Positions 9,814 to 18,989 of a stretch of DNA of 62,499 nt are shown here, piece after piece; position 1 is the stretch's first letter, and every line of letters begins with the position of its first letter. Origin of the DNA: Shewanella sp. (GTDB lineage: Bacteria; Pseudomonadota; Gammaproteobacteria; Enterobacterales; Shewanellaceae); the NCBI RefSeq assembly GCF_013214165.1, contig NZ_JABSSM010000010.1:1-62499 (forward strand). Reading direction: 5' to 3'. The position numbers and the translations under genes are program-made. The notes below the pieces were generated by a model that was not told the origin of the DNA, did no database searches, and saw only the letters and a list, made by a program, of their open reading frames with translations.

Positions 9814-11090
9814 TGAACTTGCGCGCACTGGCGGCAAAAGTCGCATTTCAGGTGCTTGAGAAAGGCATCTCGTTATCCGTCGCCCTTCCCGATCAACAGA
9901 AACACCTAGAGAGTGGCAAAGATAAGGCCCTACTTGCAGAGCTTAGCTACGGCGTGATGCGCCACCTGCCCCAGCTGGATAAGTTGGTCAGCGACTGCAT
10001 GAGCAAACCATTAAAAGGCAAGCAGCGAATCGTTCACCAACTGCTGCTTATAGGTTGCTATCAACTCTATTTTACCCGAATTCCCAGCCATGCTGCGATT
10101 TCAGAAACTGCTGAAGCCTGCAGACAGCTTAAGTTTGAAGGCTTGGTGAAAGTGGTTAATGGGGTGCTGCGTAACATTCAGCGTCAAGAGAAGCCTCTGC
10201 CGACTGATAACGACACCTTAGCCTTCAACACCCCTGCCTGGATTGTTAAGCGCCTTAAAGCCGCTTACCCAGAAAACTGGCAAGAGGTTATCGAGCAGAG
10301 TCATCAGCGTCCACCGATGTGGCTGCGCAATAATAAACAGTCACAGACTCGGGATGAGTATCTTGCCGCCTTAGCGGAAATAGAGATCTCGGCTTCTGCA
10401 GGCAAGAGCAGCGATGCTATCTTACTCGAGAGCCCTCGCGACGTAGCTCAACTGCCAGGTTTTGAACAAGGCGCCGCCTCGGTTCAGGATGGTGCGGCTC
10501 AGTGGGCCGCCACGTTACTGGCCCCTAAAGATGGTGATCTGGTACTCGATGCTTGTGCAGCGCCGGGTGGCAAGACTTGCCATCTATTAGAGCTGGCGAA
10601 GATTGAACTGGTCGCGGTCGATTTCGATGAGAAACGTCTCGAGCGGGTGCAACAAAACCTGGACCGCCTATCACTCAAGGCCAAGCTAGTTCATGGCGAT
10701 GCTGCCGATATCGATTCTTGGTGGCAAGGTGACAAGTTCGATCGCATCTTACTCGACGCCCCTTGTTCGGCAACTGGCGTGATACGTCGTCACCCGGATA
10801 TCAAATGGCTAAGAAAACAGACCGATATTGATGAGTTAGCCTCACTGCAGAGTAAAATTTTAGATCATTGCTGGCAGTGGCTTAAGCCAGGTGGCACACT
10901 CCTGTATGCAACCTGCTCGATTCTCCCACAAGAGAATGAACAGCAGATCCGCTCCTTCTTAGCCAGAACCGACGACGCCCAGCTAGTTCCTATCGATGAG
11001 CAGCCAAATCCCGACGATATCGGCTGGCAGATCACCCCAGGCACAGAGAATATGGACGGATTCTATTACGCTCGCCTAATGAAGGGATAA
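9813..11090 (+). CDS. rsmB: 16S rRNA (cytosine-967-C5)-methyltransferase RsmB
   Basis: It makes m5C967 in 16S rRNA with S-adenosylmethionine. The N-terminal NusB-like RNA-binding domain (about residues 5-140) is followed by the methyltransferase domain with DACAAPGGKTCHLLEL (SAM site), DAPCSATGVIRRHPDIKW and the catalytic-cysteine motif YATCSILPQENE. It is 425 residues long. It overlaps fmt by one base and precedes trkA by nine bases, as in E. coli. Confidence 0.96.
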   Translation: MNLRALAAKVAFQVLEKGISLSVALPDQQKHLESGKDKALLAELSYGVMRHLPQLDKLVSDCMSKPLKGKQRIVHQLLLIGCYQLYFTRIPSHAAISETAEACRQLKFEGLVKVVNGVLRNIQRQEKPLPTDNDTLAFNTPAWIVKRLKAAYPENWQEVIEQSHQRPPMWLRNNKQSQTRDEYLAALAEIEISASAGKSSDAILLESPRDVAQLPGFEQGAASVQDGAAQWAATLLAPKDGDLVLDACAAPGGKTCHLLELAKIELVAVDFDEKRLERVQQNLDRLSLKAKLVHGDAADIDSWWQGDKFDRILLDAPCSATGVIRRHPDIKWLRKQTDIDELASLQSKILDHCWQWLKPGGTLLYATCSILPQENEQQIRSFLARTDDAQLVPIDEQPNPDDIGWQITPGTENMDGFYYARLMKG

Positions 11091-11099
11091 AGCAAGGCC

Positions 11100-12509
11100 A
11101 TGAAGATTATCATTTTGGGTGCCGGTCAGGTCGGAGGCACACTGGCTGAGAATTTAGTCGGTGAGAATAATGACATCACCATAGTCGATTACGACAAGGC
11201 GCGCTTGCGTTCATTGCAAGATAAATACGATCTGCGCGTCGTACACGGTAATGGTGCTCACCCGGATGTACTCAAGGAGGCGGGCGCCGAAGATGCCGAT
11301 ATGCTGATCGCCGTGACCAACAGCGATGAGTGTAATATGGCGGCCTGTCAGATCGCTTATACCCTGTTCGGAACACCGACTAAGATAGCGCGGATCCGTT
11401 CGGAGCAATACCTAGCCATTAAAGACAAGTTGTTTTTCAACAGTGAGACCAAGCAGGGTGATAATCGCACCCGAGGTGGTTTCATTATCGATGAGCTTAT
11501 CGCCCCAGAACAGTTAGTAACCTCCTACATTCGCCGCCTGGTGGAATACCCCGGCGCCTTACAGGTATTAGAATTTGCCGAGGGGCGTCTCAGCCTAGTC
11601 GCGGTAAAAGCCTATTATGGTGGTCCCTTGGTGGGCAACGCCCTCGCGACCTTGCGCGAACATATGCCTAATATCGACACCCGGGTCGCGGCCATCTTCA
11701 GGCAAGGTCGCCCCATCATGCCGCGCGGTACCACGATCATCGAAGCCGATGACGAAGTCTTCTTTCTGGCCGATAGTCGCCATATCCGCGCAGTCATGAG
11801 TGAGATGCAAAAGCTCGATAACTCCTACCGTAATATCATGATTGCTGGTGGTGGTAATATCGGCATGGGGCTCGCCAAACAACTGCAGCGCAATCACTCA
11901 GTCAAGCTTATTGAGCATAGACAAGAGCGGGCCGAGGAACTTTCCGAACGACTGGATAACACCACTGTTTTTCATGGTGATGCTTCAGATCAAGAGCTCC
12001 TGCTCGAAGAACATATCGATCAGACCGATGTGTTTATCGCCGTCACCAATGACGATGAGGCCAACATCATGGCCGCACTACTCGCTAAGCGCATGGGGGC
12101 CAAAAAGGTCATGGTACTGATCCAGCGCGAGGCTTACGTGGATATCGTGCAGGAAGCCAATATCGATATTGCCATTTCTCCTCAGCAAGCCACCATATCA
12201 GCACTCCTGACCCATATACGTCAGGGCGATATCTGTAACGTCTACTCCCTGCGTCGTGGGGCCGCCGAGGCCATTGAAGCCATAGCTCACGGTGATTCTA
12301 AGACCTCTAAAGTTGTAGGTAAGAAGATAGGCGATATCAAGCTACCACCGGGTACCACTATCGGTGCCATAGTGCGAGACGAAGAGGTGTTGATGGCTCA
12401 TGACAAGACAGTGATAGAGCAAGGCGACCATGTCGTCCTCTTCTTGGTAAACAAGAAGTTTATCGGTGAAGTTGAGAAACTCTTCCAGCCGAGCGCATTC
12501 TTCTTTTAA
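11100..12509 (+). CDS. trkA: Trk potassium uptake system, NAD-binding regulatory protein TrkA
   Basis: TrkA is a peripheral membrane protein that gates TrkH-type K+ channels in response to nucleotides. It has two RCK_N Rossmann domains, starting [19 protein letters not shown] and [18 protein letters not shown] (about residue 242), each followed by an RCK_C domain. At 469 residues it is close to E. coli (458). A large hairpin follows its stop, and then trkH, its channel partner. A second TrkH is encoded at 25808-27265. Confidence 0.96.
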   Translation: MKIIILGAGQVGGTLAENLVGENNDITIVDYDKARLRSLQDKYDLRVVHGNGAHPDVLKEAGAEDADMLIAVTNSDECNMAACQIAYTLFGTPTKIARIRSEQYLAIKDKLFFNSETKQGDNRTRGGFIIDELIAPEQLVTSYIRRLVEYPGALQVLEFAEGRLSLVAVKAYYGGPLVGNALATLREHMPNIDTRVAAIFRQGRPIMPRGTTIIEADDEVFFLADSRHIRAVMSEMQKLDNSYRNIMIAGGGNIGMGLAKQLQRNHSVKLIEHRQERAEELSERLDNTTVFHGDASDQELLLEEHIDQTDVFIAVTNDDEANIMAALLAKRMGAKKVMVLIQREAYVDIVQEANIDIAISPQQATISALLTHIRQGDICNVYSLRRGAAEAIEAIAHGDSKTSKVVGKKIGDIKLPPGTTIGAIVRDEEVLMAHDKTVIEQGDHVVLFLVNKKFIGEVEKLFQPSAFFF

Positions 12510-12534
12510 TCTTTCCCATACAACACGTTTGAAT

Positions 12535-12586
12535 AGCGGCCTGGCTGTACACTCGGTTTTACTGAAAATTGCACAGACCGGCCGCT
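12535..12586 (+). other. Hairpin between trkA and trkH
   Basis: Perfect arms AGCGGCC (12535-12541) and GGCCGCT (12580-12586) enclose a second complementary pair CTGT/ACAG. The structure would fold in the trkA-trkH mRNA. There is no T run directly after it, so it is not a simple terminator. It could be a processing, stability or attenuation element. Confidence 0.5.
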
Positions 12587-12611
12587 CGTTGGTTTTTCAA
12601 AGGATTGAGTC

Positions 12612-14054
12612 ATGCTGAACTTTCGGCCGCTGCTGTTTATTTTGGGCATATTTTTGTCGACCCTGTCGGTATTTATGTTTATCCCCTTGCTCTTCGCGCT
12701 CTTCTATAGTGAAGAAACCGTTGGGGCCTTCATGATCTCATCTCTGATCACGGCCACGCTGGCTACCGCTTGCATGCACCAAGGGAAAAGTAAGCAACTC
12801 AGCCTAAATATTCGCGACATGTTCCTACTGACAACCCTGACTTGGTTGATAGTCAGTATTTTCGCAGCCATGCCGTTCACCCTCTACCATGGCATCAACT
12901 ATACCGACGCCTTCTTCGAGACTATGTCGGGGATCACCACCACAGGTTCGACAGTATTGTCAGGCTTGGACACTATGGATCACAGCATATTGATCTGGCG
13001 GTCCCTATTACAATGGCTTGGTGGCATTGGCTTTATTGTGATGGCCGTGGCGGTACTACCTTTTCTCAATGTCGGTGGTATGCGGCTGTTTAGAACCGAA
13101 TCCTCCGACTGGAGTGACAAGGCGATTCCCCGTACCCAAGACATGGCCAAGAACCTGTTCTTGATCTATATCTTACTCACGGTATTCTGTGTATTCGCCT
13201 ACCATATGGCAGGCATGGGCTGGTTTGCGGCGATCAACCATGCCATGACAACCCTCTCTACAGGCGGCTACTCCACTTCCGATAGTTCGATGGCTGCTTT
13301 CTCCGATAATGCTCATTGGGTCGGCATCGTCTTTATGGCCGCCGGCGGCTTGCCGATGCTGATGTTCGTCAACTGTATTCAGCAGAGATCTTTACTGGTA
13401 TGGAACGACGCCCAGGTGAAAGGCTTCCTGCTATTCATCTTTACTGTGTCATCTTGCCTGGCGTTCTGGCTCTGGAACAGTCGCGAGATCCCCCCGATAG
13501 ATGCCATGCGTCTAGCCAGCTTCAACGTAGTCTCAGTGGTCACCACTACCGGTTATGGACTAACTGATTACACCGCCTGGGGCGCACTTGCCAATGTGAC
13601 CTTCCTGTTCTTGATGTTCGCCGGGAGCTGCTCAGGATCGACCTCGGGTGGCATCAAGATATTCCGCTTTCAGATAGCCATCGCCATCATGCGAGAACAG
13701 CTCAAGCAACAGTTCCACCCTAACGGAGTCTTCAAGGAACGTTATAATAACCGCCCCATAGGTGAAGATATCGTCCGCTCCCTGGTGACCTTTATCTTGC
13801 TATTCATGTTCGTGATAGTCACACTTTCGGTCATATTAGTCATGACGGGACTCGATCCCACCACCAGTTTTACCGGCGCCATCACGGCGGTGACTAATGT
13901 AGGGCCGGGGCTGGGCCATATTATCGGTCCAGCGGGTAATTTCTCTAGCTTGCCCGACGTGGCTAAGTGGGCACTGGCAATCGGTATGTTGTTAGGACGC
14001 TTGGAAATACTGACGGTGGCAGTCTTGTTCCACCCCGGCTTTTGGAAATACTAG
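12612..14054 (+). CDS. trkH: Trk potassium transporter, membrane subunit TrkH
   Basis: This inner-membrane K+ channel subunit has 480 residues and about ten hydrophobic segments. The four pore loops are visible: SGITTTGSTVLSGLD, TTLSTGGYSTSDSS, VVTTTGYGLTDY and TAVTNVGPGLGHIIG. It ends LEILTVAVLFHPGFWKY, typical of TrkH. It lies directly after trkA on the same strand. Its stop marks the left edge of the repeat-rich accessory region. Confidence 0.96.
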   Translation: MLNFRPLLFILGIFLSTLSVFMFIPLLFALFYSEETVGAFMISSLITATLATACMHQGKSKQLSLNIRDMFLLTTLTWLIVSIFAAMPFTLYHGINYTDAFFETMSGITTTGSTVLSGLDTMDHSILIWRSLLQWLGGIGFIVMAVAVLPFLNVGGMRLFRTESSDWSDKAIPRTQDMAKNLFLIYILLTVFCVFAYHMAGMGWFAAINHAMTTLSTGGYSTSDSSMAAFSDNAHWVGIVFMAAGGLPMLMFVNCIQQRSLLVWNDAQVKGFLLFIFTVSSCLAFWLWNSREIPPIDAMRLASFNVVSVVTTTGYGLTDYTAWGALANVTFLFLMFAGSCSGSTSGGIKIFRFQIAIAIMREQLKQQFHPNGVFKERYNNRPIGEDIVRSLVTFILLFMFVIVTLSVILVMTGLDPTTSFTGAITAVTNVGPGLGHIIGPAGNFSSLPDVAKWALAIGMLLGRLEILTVAVLFHPGFWKY

Positions 14055-14139
14055 TTCGAAGTATTTGGTTCGAGTTCGAATTGGATTCATTGGGCAGGTT
14101 TTGGGGTTTGGTTGGTTTACTGATTACCATGACTTAGCT

Positions 14140-14430
14140 GTTATCTAACGCCTCCCCGGCGAGGGATGTGCACTCTTTATTTTGAGAAGGTTCTGTGACA
14201 CGCTGTCCTCTCCATTAAAGGAAAGGGTCCCTATACGCTCTGCGGTTTCAAACAACGTCCATGTTTAACGGCCAGTTCGGCAAAATATGTCCATATACAA
14301 ATGCCAGTTCAGCCAATTATGTCCCTATAAAAAGGCCAGTTCAGCATCCATGCTTCTCGTTCATAGGCTCATGGCTTTACCATATTCACCATGCTTCTCG
14401 TTCATGAGCTTATGGCTTGCCATATTCACC
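14140..14430 (-). repeat. Left arm of the accessory-region inverted repeat; composite repeat copy A
   Basis: Read on the minus strand, this DNA matches 18560-18817 closely but with small insertions and deletions. It contains three iterations of a 31-32 base unit starting GAACTGGC (about 14260-14350), then the block beginning GAGAAGCATGG. The block CATGCTTCTCGTTCAT...ATTCAC is present twice in tandem (about 14349-14389 and 14390-14430) in this copy only. Related copies lie at 20130-20330 and 21690-22035. I see no gene in it. Confidence 0.75.
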
Positions 14431-14478
14431 CTATCTCTCGCTCGGATAGTTTCACGCTGTGAAACCTCGCCTTGCTGT

Positions 14479-14625
14479 CGAAGGTCACAGCCGCGTTTGC
14501 ACCTGTTCTTGTTTCGAGAAAGTTTCTTCTTCGATTTCAGTTCTACTGGTTTGTAACTCGTTTCTGGACAAAAGCTTGTTTACTTGTCGGATAACAAGTT
14601 TCTGAAATATCTGTTGTGGGTTCAT
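14479..14625 (+). repeat. 147-bp direct repeat, copy 1
   Basis: It starts CGAAGGTCACAGCCGCG and ends GTTGTGGGTTCAT. It is nearly identical to 15004-15150, with the few differences mostly in the AAAAGCTTG/ATAAACGTG stretch. A shorter, more diverged relative starts near 14768. The stretch 14055-15458 holds no convincing gene and is made of such repeats, including two copies of a block containing ACACTTCTA (about 14709 and 15232). Confidence 0.8.
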
Positions 14626-15003
14626 TGAGCTGTTTTTTTTGTTTGATTAGCTTTATGAATGCCATAGCTTCATTCTAATCTATAGCCTGCGGCTCGCTAA
14701 ATGTGCAAACACTTCTATGACACGCTGTAAATACATCCATGTAAGCTCTACGAAAACATCCCTGTTTTCGAAGGTCACAGCCGCGTTCACACCTGAGTAT
14801 TTATTTCTTCGATTTGAATTATATTGGCTAGGCACACGTTTCTGGACAAAATCTTGTTAGTGTATTGAATTTAAGCAAGCTAACTATGATTAGAAAAAGC
14901 ATCTTAAATTATCAGAAACCCCTCTAATTAGTTCCGACCCCTTTATCTTGCATCCCAGCCTCTCTTTCGGAGAGTATCACTTCGTGATACCTCACCCTGA
15001 AAC

Positions 15004-15150
15004 CGAAGGTCACAGCCGCGTTTGCACCTGTTCTTGTTTCGAGAAAGTTTCTTCTTCGATTTCAGTTCTACTGGTTTGTAACTCGTTTCTGGACATAAAC
15101 GTGTTTACTTGTCGGATAACAAGTTTCTGAAATATCTGTTGTGGGTTCAT
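15004..15150 (+). repeat. 147-bp direct repeat, copy 2
   Basis: This is the second near-identical copy of the 147-bp sequence at 14479-14625, 525 bases to its right in the same orientation. Upstream of it lies CGGAGAGTATCACTTCG, a block also found inverted at 21746-21770. High identity between copies points to recent duplication or gene conversion. Confidence 0.8.
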
Positions 15151-15416
15151 GTGGCTGATTTTGTTATTTGGTTAGCTTTATGAATACCATAGCTTCATTG
15201 GTGTTTATTGCTTGCAGCAGGCTCATGTGTAAACACTTCTACGAGGCACCGCAAGCACATCCCTGTGGGCTCGGCCAAAACGTCTGACGTGAATGGATTC
15301 ACAAATGCCGTGATAACAGGGATGTCATAGAACGGCCTTGTTTCGGAAGCTCGCAGCCGAGTTCACACCCTGTTATTGCTCTCTTCGATTCGGCTTTTAT
15401 CGACCAGCCTTTTAAC

Positions 15417-15441
15417 GTAGGAGCGGCTTCAGCCGCGAAGG
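15417..15441 (+). repeat. REP-like hairpin beside the transposase gene
   Basis: GTAGGAGCGGCTTCAGCCGC contains the perfect inverted repeat GCGGCT/AGCCGC with a two-base loop (15423-15436). It has the shape of repetitive extragenic palindromes that accompany Y1/HUH REP-associated transposases. It lies 18 bases from the 3' end of such a gene here. Confidence 0.6.
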
Positions 15442-15458
15442 CCTTTCCGAAGACCTTG

Positions 15459-16489
15459 CTAAGGAGATGGATGAAGTGCATGACTGCTGGCCTTGCCTTT
15501 ACACCATAGTCCACAGTTATGCTGCTTTTTGAAAGCGCACATAGCATCCCAACGACCACTAATACCACTGTATTGGCGGCGAAACTCTTTCGCTGAGGTA
15601 ATCCAAGCCTCGGGTGCAATGCCAAGTTCATTGAGTAATTTAGGCTGGCTTGAATCAATAAAACCTGTTTTATCAGGTCTAATGGCTCTGCCTGTCCAAT
15701 CGATAAGTTGGAGGTAATCACAGAAATGAAATGGGATACCTGATTGAGTCGCTAGATGAGTAGCACCATCGAATTGGGCAAGGGGTTGGAGTGGCTCACT
15801 CGAGGTTGATGCTGATTTATCATCATTGGGTTTAGTGTTTTTATCAGAGGTATTTAGTTCGGTAATACGCTCCTGAATAGAAGTGAAATCAGATGTTTGG
15901 AGTGTATTAGCAATCCCGGCTCTGATAGGATTTAAATCCACGTACATCATGCATGCTAGCAGCGCCTGTTCATCGAGTAAGGCTTGGCTCTTAAAGCGCC
16001 CCTCCCAGAATGCCCCTTTGCACTCATCTTCGCGATTGGCCTTGCGCGCTATCTCTTCATTAAGGCACCTCATAAACCAACTAATACTCGATAAACGTTC
16101 CTGCCACTCAGCAAGTAGACCATCAAGCAGTAGACGCTCACCCTCGATTAAGGTGTCGCCATTCATGTATTTAGTCGCTACATCATGTCCTTTAGTCACC
16201 TTACACCAAAGTGTGATCACCTCGCGGTTAGACAGCGACTTAGCTCTATCAAGGTCAATTTTAAGCACTAGATGATAGTGATTATTCATCACCGCATAGG
16301 CACAGACATCGATACAAAAAATAGCAGAAAGAGCCTTAACTTTTTCGACAATCCAGCCGCGTCTATGCTCGAAACTTTTACCTGTCAATTTATCTTCACC
16401 GCAAAGGTAAGCTCTTCTAACACACGATTTATTATATGATAAAACGGAGTCGATTCTGGGTCGATAAGGGTTCGTCGAGCTGAAGTCAT
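15459..16489 (-). pseudogene. REP-associated tyrosine (Y1/HUH) transposase, frameshifted
   Basis: The main frame (15459-16388) has the HUH signature in AYAVMNNHYHLVLKID, the GAFWEGRFKSQALLDEQ block and MMYVDLNPIRAG, as in IS200-like RAYT proteins that mobilise REP hairpins. Its N-terminus is in a different frame: ATG at 16489 gives TSARRTLIDPESTPFYHIIN, and the natural continuation CVRRAYLCGEDKLTG is in the main frame. The switch is near 16425, where one base (CGT-TGTG expected, CGTGTG seen) appears lost. The gene is therefore probably inactive unless translation starts late. The C-terminal half beyond the Y1 domain resembles the second remnant at 17750. Confidence 0.8.
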
Positions 16490-16582
16490 AGAAGCTACCT
16501 CATAAAAAGCTAAATCAAGATAACTTAAAGCTTAGTAGGGGATAACTGAAAAGACAAAAGATATGGCTGTCCCGTCTTTTCG

Positions 16583-16640
16583 TAGACTAATATCTATAGC
16601 CACAAAAACCAATAAAATATTAAACCCAGCCACACCAATC
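16583..16640 (-). repeat. Short direct repeat flanking the lipoprotein gene, copy 1
   Basis: About 40 bases around ATATCTATAGCCACA (16589-16603) recur with mismatches at 17466-17515, on the other side of the lipoprotein gene. The surrounding gap 16490-16694 shows no other feature. The pair may be the scar of a tandem gene duplication. Confidence 0.45.
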
Positions 16641-16694
16641 CTTCCAAGATGAAATTCATAGGCTCAAAAATCACTTGTAAAACGACAATTAAAG

Positions 16695-17405
16695 CTAAAG
16701 CGGGAATACAACATTCTCATATATTGGCCTATCCCAAAAATTTAATTTCCTAAGCCTTAACACCCCTGAAGGTGATACCAATGTAGACAAACTAATTGCT
16801 GCTCTAGTTCCACCGTAGCTGATTGGAATGCCATTAGTCACGACCGAATCAACATAATAACTTATCTTGGATATAGCCTTAAATTTAGTGCCTACATGCT
16901 CTTGTTGATGAATAATTAAGTACTTTGCTTTGTTTTTTCTAGTGTCAATTTTAAAATATAACCAAAAATGAGTATCATCCCAAACCAAATTTTCATATCG
17001 ATATCCGATAAATCTCGGGTCGGTACTATTTATTACATTGAAGTCTGTATCAAGTGAACTTATCCTTGGTATAAAAGAAAATTTATGGTCCACTTCAAAA
17101 CTGTTAACGTTATAATAATAAAGGCCTTTTTCTTCTGGTAACGCAAATAAAAGGTAATTTGTTTGCGATCCATTAAGCATTATTAAGCTTTTATTCTCTT
17201 CCATCGTAAAAGTTAACTCGCTCTCGAAATTAGTAACAACTAAATCCTTAATTTCACTACAACAAGGCAAACCATAGTAGAAATCCGTACGGTCTTGATA
17301 GCTTTTTTTAGCATTTTCCACATAAGGCATTATCGTGTCAGAAGCACAGCCGGAAATAGTAATTATAAGAAAATTGAGTACAATCACTCTGACTAAATTT
17401 GACAT
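16695..17405 (-). CDS. Putative MalM-like lipoprotein
   Basis: The 236-residue protein has a lipoprotein signal ending ISGC (Cys20), so it should be anchored in the outer or inner membrane. The mature part has a double cysteine (YYGLPCCSEI), FALPEEKGLYYY, FIPRISSLDTDFNVI and a C-terminal SPSGVLRLRKLNFW. The order CC, FALP, FxPxxxxLDxDFN recalls periplasmic MalM-type proteins, but no maltose genes are nearby. The start at 17405 has AAGGAATT upstream; a longer frame to 17429 is unlikely. It is AT-rich compared with the housekeeping genes and lies between two transposase remnants, which suggests transfer. Function unknown. Confidence 0.6.
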   Translation of the reverse strand: MSNLVRVIVLNFLIITISGCASDTIMPYVENAKKSYQDRTDFYYGLPCCSEIKDLVVTNFESELTFTMEENKSLIMLNGSQTNYLLFALPEEKGLYYYNVNSFEVDHKFSFIPRISSLDTDFNVINSTDPRFIGYRYENLVWDDTHFWLYFKIDTRKNKAKYLIIHQQEHVGTKFKAISKISYYVDSVVTNGIPISYGGTRAAISLSTLVSPSGVLRLRKLNFWDRPIYENVVFPL

Positions 17406-17749
17406 TTTATTAATTCCTTTAACATCCATATCACTACACTGAATAAATCCATTATTTTGACAGTAGCATAATATCTATAGCCACATAAACCAAGAAAAAA
17501 TTTAAACCCCAAATAACTAAGACACCCAATATTATTCTCTGTTAGATGGCCTGTGCCAGCTAGAACCAGATTGCCAGAGAAATTCATTGCTGTATAAATC
17601 CACCCTCCTGCCACGCCATACAATACTCAATAATTCTGTCATGAGTACAATTTCGACTATTCACTTGAAAATCAGACATAAAAATAACCAAGCAGCCATT
17701 TGGTTATGCTTGAATATAATAATTTGAAATGGATATCTCTGGGTCTTAA
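17406..17749. other. Gene-free gap with second copy of the short direct repeat
   Basis: The DNA is AT-rich. ATATCTATAGCCACATAAAC at 17470-17489 repeats the sequence near 16589. A 76-codon leftward frame (17393-17623) overlaps the lipoprotein start, has no clear ribosome binding site and resembles no protein I know, so I do not call it. Confidence 0.4.
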
Positions 17750-18395
17750 CTAAGTGCCATCTAGCCATCGATGACAGTTGGCGGCTCCTTGTCGGCGCTT
17801 ACGGTCAAGGTGTTCACAATACGCTGTTAACTCTTGGGTGTTACCTACGGGACCTTTGAAAATCTTAGTAAATTCTGAGGTCAGTTTTATCCAGTTTTCT
17901 GGTGGAATATTAAGTCTATTTAATATCTTGGCCGACTCTTGACTCATAGAGCCTCGCTTGCCAGCTCTAACGATGCGCCCTGTATCATCAACAAGTTGCA
18001 GGTAATCTTTAGCATTGAACATGAGTCCCTTAGGCATTGCTTTATGTTCGTTACCAACAAAAGGCAATAGTGTATTGGGCTGCTCACCGTTAAGCGCAGC
18101 CTTAATACGCAGTTTGATGCTAGTGAAATCTGAGGTTTCTGGTGTAACCGCCATCTTAGCGCGGATTGCCCTATCTATAATAAACAGTGGTCTACATAGG
18201 CCATACAGGCCTGTACAGCCGCTTCATCAAGCAGGGCATACTCCACATCAATACGTAATACGAGATGTAAATGGTGACTCCCATTTTTGTGAATTAAGAG
18301 GACGTAAGCACAAATATCAATGGCAAATACAGCTGCAAGTTCCAATAGTCGACTTTAAACACAAAAAAACCTTTCTAACACAACCAGATACGCAG
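17750..18395 (-). pseudogene. Decayed REP-associated transposase remnant
   Basis: The downstream part (17750-18154) encodes a clean RAYT-type C-terminus: TSDFTSIKLRIKAALNG, then FNAKDYLQLVDDTGRIVRAG and ILNRLNIPPENWIKL. These align with TSDFTSIQER, HFCDYLQLIDWTGRAIRP and LLNELGIAPEAWI of the 15459-16489 copy. Upstream, another frame reads LELAAVFAIDICAYVLL and LHLVLRID (the HUH region) and jumps straight to LLDEAAVQACMAYVD. The middle of the gene is missing and a frameshift follows. It is a second, older and non-functional copy. Confidence 0.75.
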
Positions 18396-18559
18396 TGGTA
18401 GAATAATCATCTTGTTAAATAAAAAGTTCCAAACTGACTAATTATTTTCTTGGTGTTGGCATAACAAACCCTCCTCAACAACTCTGACTTAAGCGTAGTC
18501 AAAGGATCTTAATCTGACAATCCTGGGTGTCTTGGTTGTTTGTCTTGGTTGTTTGAGCG

Positions 18560-18817
18560 AGGGATAGGGTGAATATGGCATAGCCATGAGCCTATGAACG
18601 AGAAGCATGGATGCTGAACTGGCCTTTTTATAGGGACATAATTGGCTGAACTGGCAGTTGTATATGGACATATTTGCCGAACTGGCCTTTAAACATGGAC
18701 GTTGTTGGAAATCGCAGAGCCCACAGGGAAGACTCTTATGAAATCAAGAACCGGCGCCTCGCAGAACCTTCTCAAAATAAAGAGTGCACAATCCCCGCCG
18801 GACAGGCGATAGATAAC
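18560..18817 (+). repeat. Right arm of the accessory-region inverted repeat; composite repeat copy B
   Basis: This is the reverse complement of 14140-14395 with small differences. Three GAACTGGC units start at 18616, 18648 and 18679 (periods 32 and 31). Each reads GAACTGGC, six to eight bases, TAT/AAC, then GGACATA or GGACGTT and TTG. After them come AACCTTCTCAAAATAAAGAG and the end GATAGATAAC, which match the left arm. A 13-base tandem duplication (TGTCTTGGTTGTT) lies just before, at 18528-18553. Confidence 0.75.
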
Positions 18818-18866
18818 CACGAAGGAGTGACCTTCAATGACATATTCCAACAGCAAAGGTCACTGG

Positions 18867-18893
18867 ATTCCGGCTCAAAATACCTGCCGGAAT
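18867..18893. repeat. REP-like hairpin
   Basis: ATTCCGGC (18867-18874) and GCCGGAAT (18886-18893) form a perfect 8-base stem with an 11-base loop. It lies between the right arm of the inverted repeat and the hemG-like gene. It may help end the leftward hemG-unrelated transcripts, but no T run follows. Confidence 0.55.
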
Positions 18894-18989
18894 GACGAAA
18901 AGTAACTACCTATTAGCAAATGAAGCCAACATAGAAAATGTAATCGGCCTTCATTTGAAGGCCCACTCTCAATAAAGCCAAGCTAAACG

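Noticed and set aside
14449..14465. GTTTCACGCTGTGAAAC as a parS site
   Set aside because: The centre is CGCTG, not ACGTG, and one extra base breaks the 16-base symmetry. It is part of a dispersed repeat.
15299..15721. 140-codon leftward frame at the transposase 3' end
   Set aside because: It overlaps the transposase in another frame, runs through REP and repeat DNA, and has no recognisable protein features.
17393..17623. 76-codon leftward frame before the lipoprotein gene
   Set aside because: It overlaps the lipoprotein start, lacks a clear ribosome binding site and covers a short repeated sequence.
18616..18709. Periodic GAACTGGC units as a CRISPR-like array
   Set aside because: The period is too short for repeat plus spacer, and the bases between GAACTGGC motifs are also similar between units.
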